Shown: positions 57,524 through 64,000 of the stretch, piece by piece | Position numbering within the stretch: position 1 is the stretch's first letter | How the letters are laid out: the number at the start of each line of letters is the position of its first letter | Notes under the pieces: model-generated | Told to the model about the DNA's origin: nothing | Seen by the model: the letters and a program-made list of their open reading frames with translations, nothing else | Databases searched by the model: none | Assembly: GCA_946406115.1 (NCBI GenBank) | Contig: OX291557.1 | Coordinates: 14,106,501-14,170,500 of the forward strand | From: Apoda limacodes | Taxonomy: Eukaryota > Arthropoda > Insecta > Lepidoptera > Limacodidae | DNA: 64,000 nucleotides | Direction of reading: 5' to 3' | Made by a program: the position numbers and the translations under genes

Positions 57524-58055
57524 TCTCACATTTTGACCTTTAACGCTGAGTAACTTTGAAATGAAGCCGGAAGGTGTCTACTAGATCTCTGTACTGTAGC
57601 AACGCTTTACGCTAGTTTGATTTGTCGTGACTAGTACTCTAGTCTTAGATAATTTTGTAACGGTACAATATCTTCGGTCTGATGATAAAGTCGAAAGGTG
57701 GCTCCCGGGACTCTATATTGAAACAACGCAACCCCATCGAGTTTTAGCTTCCCAATCCGTTCTCGCAGAAATGCTCACATTCTTTCTATTCTCCACTCTG
57801 TATTCTTCAATCCTTCAACTCCAGCTCACCTTAATAATCTTTTTGAATTCACCGCACTTTATATTCTTCAACAAACTTTCTGCTTACAATCTAATTCATA
57901 TTCCTTTCGCTTCTACAACAAGTTCTTTACAGTACAAGTAATTAAATTCTGAAATTATCTTTCTACCTCCATAAGAAAAGCAGAATTACTATGCTTTTTA
58001 ACGGAACTGATCAACTCTGATCAATTATATCTGCAATAGGTCAAAAAATTACCTC
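57524..58055. other. No gene seen
   Basis: An ORF at 57627-57941 has no recognisable domain and AT-rich, biased composition. Confidence 0.35.
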
Positions 58056-58215
58056 CCGCGGACGCTTAGGTTGTGGAATGAGCTCCCTGCCAAGGTTTTA
58101 AGGTATGAGGTTCTTCTAGAAAGGAGTTATTCGATTTTTGTAGGACTACAAGAGTTACAAGCACCCATAGGCTGCGGTGATCACTTACCATCAGACGGAA
58201 CGTAAGCTTGCTGCA
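58056..58215 (+). repeat. LINE 3'-end fragment (13.4-kb family)
   Basis: cgcttaggttgtggaatgag, then ataggctgcggtgatcactt and aacgtaagcttg follow the LINE 3' coding end and UTR with internal deletions. Confidence 0.8.
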
Positions 58216-58269
58216 AAAAGCAGAAAAATGGTTTTAACTGCTTTATGTATATATAGCTCTGTCATATGA

Positions 58270-59190
58270 ATTTTCATCCCCTATTTTGCCGAAAAGGGAT
58301 TAATTTTCCAAAATCGGTGAAACACGTCAATCATGATCTTTAACCGAAAGGCCAAAAATTTTTTTTTTTGCATTTAGCTTCTTTTTAGCTTAGATTTCCG
58401 TAAACGCTTCCTAACCTCATTTTACCCCTTTAGAAGGTGAATTATTAGACACATAAATATCAGAATTCTCATACAATTTTTTATCACCCATTTTGCCTTC
58501 TAGGGAATGATTGTTAAAAAAATCTGCCAAGTGCGAGTCGGACCCGCGCACGAAGGGTTCCGTACCATGACCTATAAAAATGGCAATAAAATCACATTTG
58601 TTTTATGGGAGCCCTCCTTAAATATTTGTTTTATTTTAATTTAATTATTTATTTTTAAAGTGACTAAATAACTTAATATTATGTGCATATTTTAAGCTTC
58701 TACCTGTTGCCGTTATCAATATCGACCAAAGTCTAACAAAAAAATCACGTTTGTTGTATGGGAGCCCCTTTAAATATTTATCAACGGTCTAGCTATTACG
58801 GTTCTGAGATACAGCCTGGTGACAGACGGACGGACTGGCGGACGGACGAACGATAGCGGAGCCTCAGTAATAGGGTTCCGCTAAATTACCCTTCGGGTAC
58901 GGAACCCTAAAAACGGTGAATCGTCAATCATAATTTTTAACCTTAAGCCAAATACCAGTTTTAAACATTTAAGTTCAGAAATGACGATGTTCCATAAAAA
59001 TGTTTAACCCCTATTTTACCCACCTAAGGGACGAAATATGCAAAATCCTTTTTTCGTGCTCGCTGACGTTATAACAGAAACCTCTGCCCAAAATTTCAAG
59101 TACCTAGACCCAAAACTATCGAAATTCCTATGAAAATTTTCATCAACTATTTTGACCTCTAGGGGATGATTTTCCAAAAAAACTGGCCAA
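58270..59190. repeat. Interspersed repeat blocks around a GGTTCC-type repeat
   Basis: Phrases such as ctattttgcc..aagggattaattttcc (58280), ctaggggatgattttcc (59158) and a related copy at 60600-60830 define one repeat family. The GGTTCC element (58526-58909) is inserted in it, and a third start (actggccaagtgcgagt) occurs at 59180. Confidence 0.55.
58526..58909. repeat. GGTTCC/GGAACC-ended interspersed repeat, longer copy
   Basis: gccaagtgcgagtcgg start, agggttccgtacc at 58554, a gacagacggacggac tract, then tagggttccgctaaattacc paired with ggtacggaaccct (58896-58908). These last two arms form a terminal hairpin (AGGGTTCCG/CGGAACCCT). Confidence 0.7.
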
Positions 59191-59458
59191 GTGCGAGTTT
59201 GGCTCGAGGGTTCCGTGCAAACTTATTATAAGTTGTTGTATATTATTAAAAATATTTTTATTATGTGATGTACCTAACAATTTAAGGTTTTGCAATTTTT
59301 CCTTAATCTGTGCTATAAGACTTTGCTTCCGACCAAATTTTAGGTTTTGATACCCTTGAGAGTTTCGAAAATTTGCGGCAGAAACGGCTGTATCTTTTGA
59401 TTGTGTTGGCTTAGAAGTTTGATTTTTTTACAGCTTCAAGGGACAGAAGACCTTAGTA

Positions 59459-59760
59459 TCTATACATATAATAAAATGGTAGGGAAGTCAAAACTGTACA
59501 TTGAATATTTTTTTTAAAGAATACTTGGTGTGTGATCTACAATCGATACCAAAGCCAAAAATATAGTTTTTAGAATTTTTGTCTGTTTGTCTGTATGTAT
59601 GTTCAGGATAAACTCAAAAAGTACTGCATGGATTTACTTCAAATTTGGCACGAATATTATTAAGAAGTCGGGTCAACATATAGGCTACATATTATCACGC
59701 TATCACCTACGGGGAACAAGCAGTGACCCTTTATTTCTTTAACGCATTCTGTAACAACGT
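59459..59760 (+). repeat. Helitron-like repeat, 5' part
   Basis: Begins TCTATACATATAATAAAATG after A, like the 53353 Helitron start, and continues with a body common in Lepidoptera (ctgtttgtctgtatgtatgt, tcaaatttggcacgaa). No CTAG end was found, so it is incomplete or diverged. Confidence 0.5.
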
Positions 59761-60599
59761 ATAATCTAACGACGCATATTTGACTTGCTTCTTAATTATT
59801 AATTATTCTACTCGCACATAGCCATTTATTTTATGTTAAAAAATCGTGTAAAGTCATAGCTTAGATGTGTTATAATTTTTCACCATATGAAAAAGTATTT
59901 CCTATTTGCTAACTAGATGGCGATGGCGTCGAATTAGATCGCCCTATGGTTTCGGTCACAAAAAGTGATGTTATGAGGACAGATGTCGCCGCCTCAACCT
60001 AAGTTATCGTGTGCTTGGTCGATATTAATATTTACTTAAATAAACTTCAATCGAATTACTGCTTAACTATCATTATATGTGTGTAAATTCTCAGTGTGTA
60101 AATTATTTTCTGTTATCTTTCAAACTTAAAATAATCAAAATGCCTAGAAAAATTTACATTCTGGCTGCGGAGAGCCAAACCACTAATGTTGTTAATCGAG
60201 AAGTCCTATAAGTATGTATTTTTACCCTATTCTGTATTCTATATTCATTATTTTCTCCATCTGCTTTAGTCACAACTTATGACTTAATTCAGCACAATCA
60301 CCATAAAGTCATTTATTCACAGCAGGCTGAAAATCGTCACTTTTTGAAGGTCAATTTTACAAATATATATATATATATATATAGATATATATAGTATAGC
60401 GTTCACACAGACGACAGTAGCTAGTTTGATATAAATTTTAGCTTGAGACCTCCACGTGTTCCTGTTCCTGAGACGGACGGACGGACGATGAAACCCTTGC
60501 GTGAACTTTTGAGAAAAAAGAGTTTTTAACAAAAACAAAAATTCTTTAATAAACTAAATGACTAACTTAATTATAAACCTAAAAGCCAATACCATTTTG
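59761..60599. other. No gene seen
   Basis: AT-rich with TA repeats at about 60365-60392 and a GGACGGAC tract at 60474. Confidence 0.4.
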
Positions 60600-60830
60600 T
60601 ATAACATTTATCTTCAAAAATGGATTTCTATATACAAACTTCCAACCTCCATTCAACCCTCTTTAGGATGAATTTTACAAAATACTTTATTAGTGCTCAC
60701 TTACGTTATAACATTAAACTCTGTGCCAAATGTCAAGTATCTAGACATAAAATGTTTGGAATTTCCATACCAATTTTTATCTCCTGTTTTGCCCCCTAGG
60801 GGATGATTTTCCATAAACGGTAAAACACTT
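60600..60830. repeat. Interspersed repeat (family of 58270-59190)
   Basis: ttttgccccctaggggatga and gttataacattaaactctgt match blocks near 59030-59180. Confidence 0.55.
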
Positions 60831-60839
60831 CATTCCCTG

Positions 60840-61845
60840 ATTCCCCGTCCCTCCCTCTTATCCCTGCGCCCTAAGACGCCGTAATGTCCACATTTTGTGC
60901 CTGCCCCCCTCCCTGCGGTCAACGCCTGGAGCCGACCTCCAGCGCTAGTTGACGCAGAAAAATCGAATCAGACAGACCAACTTCTGCCTGCACTTTCTCA
61001 GTCTCAGTCACGGGAATTACCTACCCCGCCCCCCCACATGTCCCGGGACATCCTGCGAGCCCCGCGCCCTTCGCCTGCGCCAAGTGCTCGAGCACTGTTT
61101 GCGAACACGCACCTTTCCTCCCCGCGCCCCTCTCTTGCGCCACCTCGTAAAGCCACTACATACATGTCGTGTTTGTGAAATACGAACAGGCCACCACCCC
61201 CCAACAGATGCTCAGATTCATGTCAGAGCATCGCCCGTTCTTTGACGCCCTCGTAGTGCGATTTCAACTCCCTCCCTCCGTTAACTTGTCCCAACAACAT
61301 TCTCGCGTTCGATGATGACGTAAAAGCGGATTGCCTTGCATTTACCCTCCAAGCCCAATGTGCCTTAAGCACAAAACATTTTGATCTCGATCATGTGCGA
61401 GAGGTAGACAAGTGGAGCGCAGAGCTTCTCTGTCCTTACAGGATCCTCTGCCCACCGTTACGGTCGACGAAGTCAAACAGGTCATCAAAGACCTACTCCC
61501 CTGTAAAGCCCTCGGCGCGGACGGTATCTCTAACGATATCCTAAAACGCCTTTCTTTCCCCCGTCTCTGCCTTCTAGCAGCCATCTTCAAAGCTGCTATC
61601 GAAAATTGCATTTTTGCTTCTCAATAGAAAAATGCAATTTTTATAGGCATCACAAGCCAGGGAAAGTTTGTACCGCCCTATAAGTTTACCTTGGTAAACT
61701 TTACGAACGCCGCCTCCTCGCTCGCCTACGGAACGTTATAGTGTCCAAAGGCATCTTAATCGACGAGCAGTTCGGCTTCCGCGCCAAACACTCGTGCGTC
61801 CATCAAGTCCTCCGTATCACGGAACACATTTCCACTGGCTTCCAC
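60840..61845 (+). pseudogene. Jockey-like LINE remnant, left part
   Basis: The GC-rich start (60840-61250) reads Pro/Ser-rich in all frames. From 61412 the frame encodes LQDPLPTVTVDEVKQVIKDL then KALGADGISNDILKRL, the start of a Jockey-clade RT. It continues with GKLYERRLLARLR and LIDEQFGFRAKHSCVHQVLR in other frames, up to EHISTGF, where an insertion begins. Stops and shifts are present. Confidence 0.75.
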
Positions 61846-62602
61846 CAAAGGTGGCTCCTCCTAAAGAGCGCTGGTGCAGCGCACTCACCGTAAACAATTA
61901 TCTACTTAATAAACAATATGTTTTTAGATTTTACTTAATATAATTAATTATTATGCTTCGATTACTCTGTATGTTAACATAGTATTTCATTAAAAGCATT
62001 CCGTTTACACACGTAGTTAAGTTTTGGTATATAATTGCACTAGGCCTGAGTAGAGCGCTAGCAATTGCACTCCTATGGAACGAATTTCGGTACAAAGCCT
62101 TAGAGCCAAAATCAACGTGTGTGAAAGAGAAATTTCGACACTGTCTCACACGTGAAACAGAAGATTCTGTATGAAAAATTAGCATAATGTAGAGCGCCGC
62201 TCCTGGGCTAGGTAAGTAAAATACGGCGACTTTGGCCCGGCCGGGGCGCGATGTCACTGCAAATGTTTTAATTTAGTTCGTGCGCGCGAGTATTTGATAA
62301 ACAAATTAAATAAGTACATACCTACATATACAATTTATAATTGTCTAATAAGTATAGAAAAATAAAATGTGATTATTTTGATGTGATTAAACAATGCAAA
62401 AAGTAATTCTACTTGAAATAAAGGCAAAGGGTTCATAAAAATGCAGCACGATAACAAATGCCCGAAGCGTGTTTGTCAATCTATATAGGCGAATGAATTT
62501 GAGTTATGAATAGATTAAATAAACGGTTGGCATTCTCTTTACCTCTTTTGTTTTTTTTGGGTCTCTTTAACATCCAATAACAATTTTCACGAGCCGCCTC
62601 TG
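61846..62602. mobile_element. hAT-like non-autonomous element inside the Jockey-like LINE
   Basis: Left end CAAAGGTGGCTCCT and complement of the right end CAGAGGCGGCTCGT agree at 11 of 14 positions. CTTCCAAC follows the right end (62603-62610) and CTTCCAC precedes the left end (61839-61845), an 8-bp duplication with one base lost. Removing the element rejoins the RT reading frame exactly. The interior is AT-rich, with no transposase found. Confidence 0.78.
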
Positions 62603-62860
62603 CTTCCAACCAGTATTAGGTAAGCCCCGTCACACGGGCGCTCTCTTTTTCGATGTAGCGAAAGCCTTCGACAACGTCTGGCACAACGGTTTAATTCATA
62701 AACTGTACAACTATCAGTTGCCAGACCGCCTCATAATCATCACACGAGACTATTTGTCGAACTGCAACATTCGCTATAGAGTTGAAGGCACCCTCTCTTA
62801 CCCTCATCCTATACAAGCAGGAGTCCCGCAAGGTCCCCTTTTTATTTTATGTTCGAGACA
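62603..62860 (+). pseudogene. Jockey-like LINE remnant, right part
   Basis: Resumes the RT with TGALFFDVAKAFDNVWHNGL (motif A, with both Asp), then YRVEGTLSYPHPIQAGVPQG (motif B), and ends abruptly in AT-rich sequence. Same strand and frame as the left part once the insertion and duplicate are removed. Confidence 0.8.
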
Positions 62861-63245
62861 TTTACAAATTTCTGTCTATTATTAGACTATAATATGTCTA
62901 AATATTTTAAATTCATAAATTTATTTTATAGGTACCCAGTCCTCACGGCTCACACCTATTTTTTCGCGACGATCGAAATTTAAAAATCGATTTCTATTAC
63001 TTCTCTGAACGCACCCTTTAAAGTACCGCTACTCCACATGAGATAGCACCAGCATAAATGGAATGAACTTAACAGAGAAAGCGCAATACAGTTTCTAAGC
63101 AGTGCGAAAGAGACCGACTCTTGTCAAAGTCAATAGCGAATGAACTAGAAAGTTCATAAATGTGAAAGAGCCATAGATTATAGATGACAGGGACAGACCT
63201 ACGTTCGAGAACGTTTGGGAATCTGGAACCTTCCTTACATTTTGA
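62861..63245. other. No gene seen upstream of the hAT-type transposase promoter
   Basis: No inverted repeat end could be fixed. The element's left end may lie here. Confidence 0.4.
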
Positions 63246-63280
63246 TATATAAGGGGGCTAAGTCGCGTTCCATGTCAGTC
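63246..63280 (+). promoter_or_regulatory. Core promoter of the hAT/ZMYM-type gene
   Basis: TATATAAG at 63246-63253 and TCAGTC initiator with A at 63277, 31 bases from the TATA start: textbook arthropod core promoter spacing. Confidence 0.7.
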
Positions 63281-63486
63281 AGTTTTCGATTGAAGTTCGA
63301 ACAGTTCGTTCCGAGTGAACAAATCGCGAGTAGTGACTAATCTTCAGTGCACAGTGCATTCGTTTGAAAAATTGATAGTTCCCACCATATTCGTTTCCAT
63401 AGATTAGTGTTGTTATAGTGTTGCCGTATTTTAATTTCGAAAATATATAGATAGTTAGTTCATACAGTCCAATAGGTCAAGAATGA

Positions 63487-64000
63487 TTGCTTGACTTGAT
63501 TACATGTGCAAGAGCGAGCTCTTGTCCAAGTACTTCGGCACAGCAAAGTACTAGTAAAACTGAATTAACGACACAACAAACGTTAGTTAATATTTATGAT
63601 GTGGGTTTATATCTGGATACTAATGAACCTATCAGTGATGAAATACGGCTTAAAGTGACGCAAACAGCGTGGAAACCTCCGCAAGATTATGATTTCAAGC
63701 AGGACATTGATCATAAAAACGAAACACAACAACGTGCATTTCGCCACGAGTGGCTCACAGCATACCCTTGGTTTGCCTATTCTGCTCAGGCTTAAGGACC
63801 ACTTTGCCGTACATGTGTATTATTTCCCGCACAAATTCATTGAGGCAGTACTCAGGGGCCATTTATCGTTCGGCCATTCAAATTGATATTTTTGATATTC
63901 AAAAATTTCATGAGTGTGCGCAATCTCATGCAAATTGCCAATGGCATCGTGAATCGGTTATACGTTCTAAAAATTTTCTGGAAATCATGCAAAGAAAAAA
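63487..64000 (+). pseudogene. hAT-family (ZMYM/TTF-finger type) transposase, 5' part, broken, continues past window
   Basis: In one frame: YLDTNEPISDEIRLKVTQTA, then RHEWLTAYPWFAYSAQA and an in-frame stop (63795), followed in the same frame by GPLCRTCVLFPAQIH and a second stop. After GPFIVRPF the frame shifts to KFHECAQSHANCQWHRESV and SKNFLEIMQRK at the end. WLT.YPW..YS, C-x2-C..FP, and FHE...H...WH.ESV form the TTF-type zinc finger that opens many hAT transposases and ZMYM-like host proteins. The catalytic DDE and dimerisation regions would lie beyond 64000. The only ATG near the start (63483) hits a stop after two codons. Confidence 0.7.

Noticed and set aside
57627..57941. 104-codon ORF as a gene
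   Set aside because: Composition reflects pyrimidine-rich non-coding sequence; no domain, promoter or similarity.
61004..61245. Overlapping Pro/Arg-rich ORFs on both strands
   Set aside because: GC-rich sequence opens all frames; the segment belongs to a decayed Jockey-like LINE.

Overview
The window reads as nuclear DNA of a moth or butterfly (Lepidoptera). It is AT-rich and intron-containing, and it is saturated with repeats typical of lepidopteran genomes: short Helitrons that run from TC to CTAG between a host A and T, 5S-rRNA-derived and tRNA-derived SINEs, APE-type LINEs, hAT and Tc1-like elements. No bacterial or viral gene organisation is visible. A 200-base run of N (51174-51373) marks an assembly gap.

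Layout. 1-8 kb holds decayed retroelements, a 5S-type SINE carrying a hAT MITE, a 900-bp Tc1 deletion derivative and a large foldback. 8-11 kb is an RTE-like remnant followed by nested Helitrons. 12.5-15.6 kb holds a LINE gag remnant and a LINE copy with an open 687-codon reverse transcriptase ORF. 17.1-19 kb is a broken Helitron helicase on the minus strand. 24.9-29.4 kb holds the clearest host novelty: two tandem intronless genes for collinear 189-residue proteins that share core promoter, 5' leader and a 3'-UTR block. A third compact intronless gene with TATA box and poly(A) signal lies at 31.7-32.3 kb (minus). 32.6-34.8 kb is an apparently intact Tc1/mariner-superfamily transposon with perfect terminal inverted repeats and a two-exon DD82E transposase (Sailor-like by spacing). 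35.5-37.9 kb is an RTE remnant and a rearranged LINE copy.

43.3-46.4 kb carries five consecutive well-formed exons of haywire/ERCC3 (XPB), the TFIIH DNA translocase. The exons before and after them were not found in the window. 47.5-52.2 kb contains tandem duplications, one pair of which flanks the N gap. 53-64 kb is repeat-rich: a complete small Helitron, scattered LINE pieces, a possible orphan transmembrane-protein exon near 56.8 kb, a Jockey-like reverse transcriptase split by a hAT-like insertion, and the start of a decayed hAT/ZMYM-type transposase gene with a well-formed core promoter that runs off the window end.

How genes relate: the only host gene identified by homology is hay/XPB (transcription and nucleotide excision repair). 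The paired 189-aa genes and the 103-aa gene form a small cluster of intronless, TATA-driven genes whose function I do not recognise. Everything else with coding character is transposon-derived.
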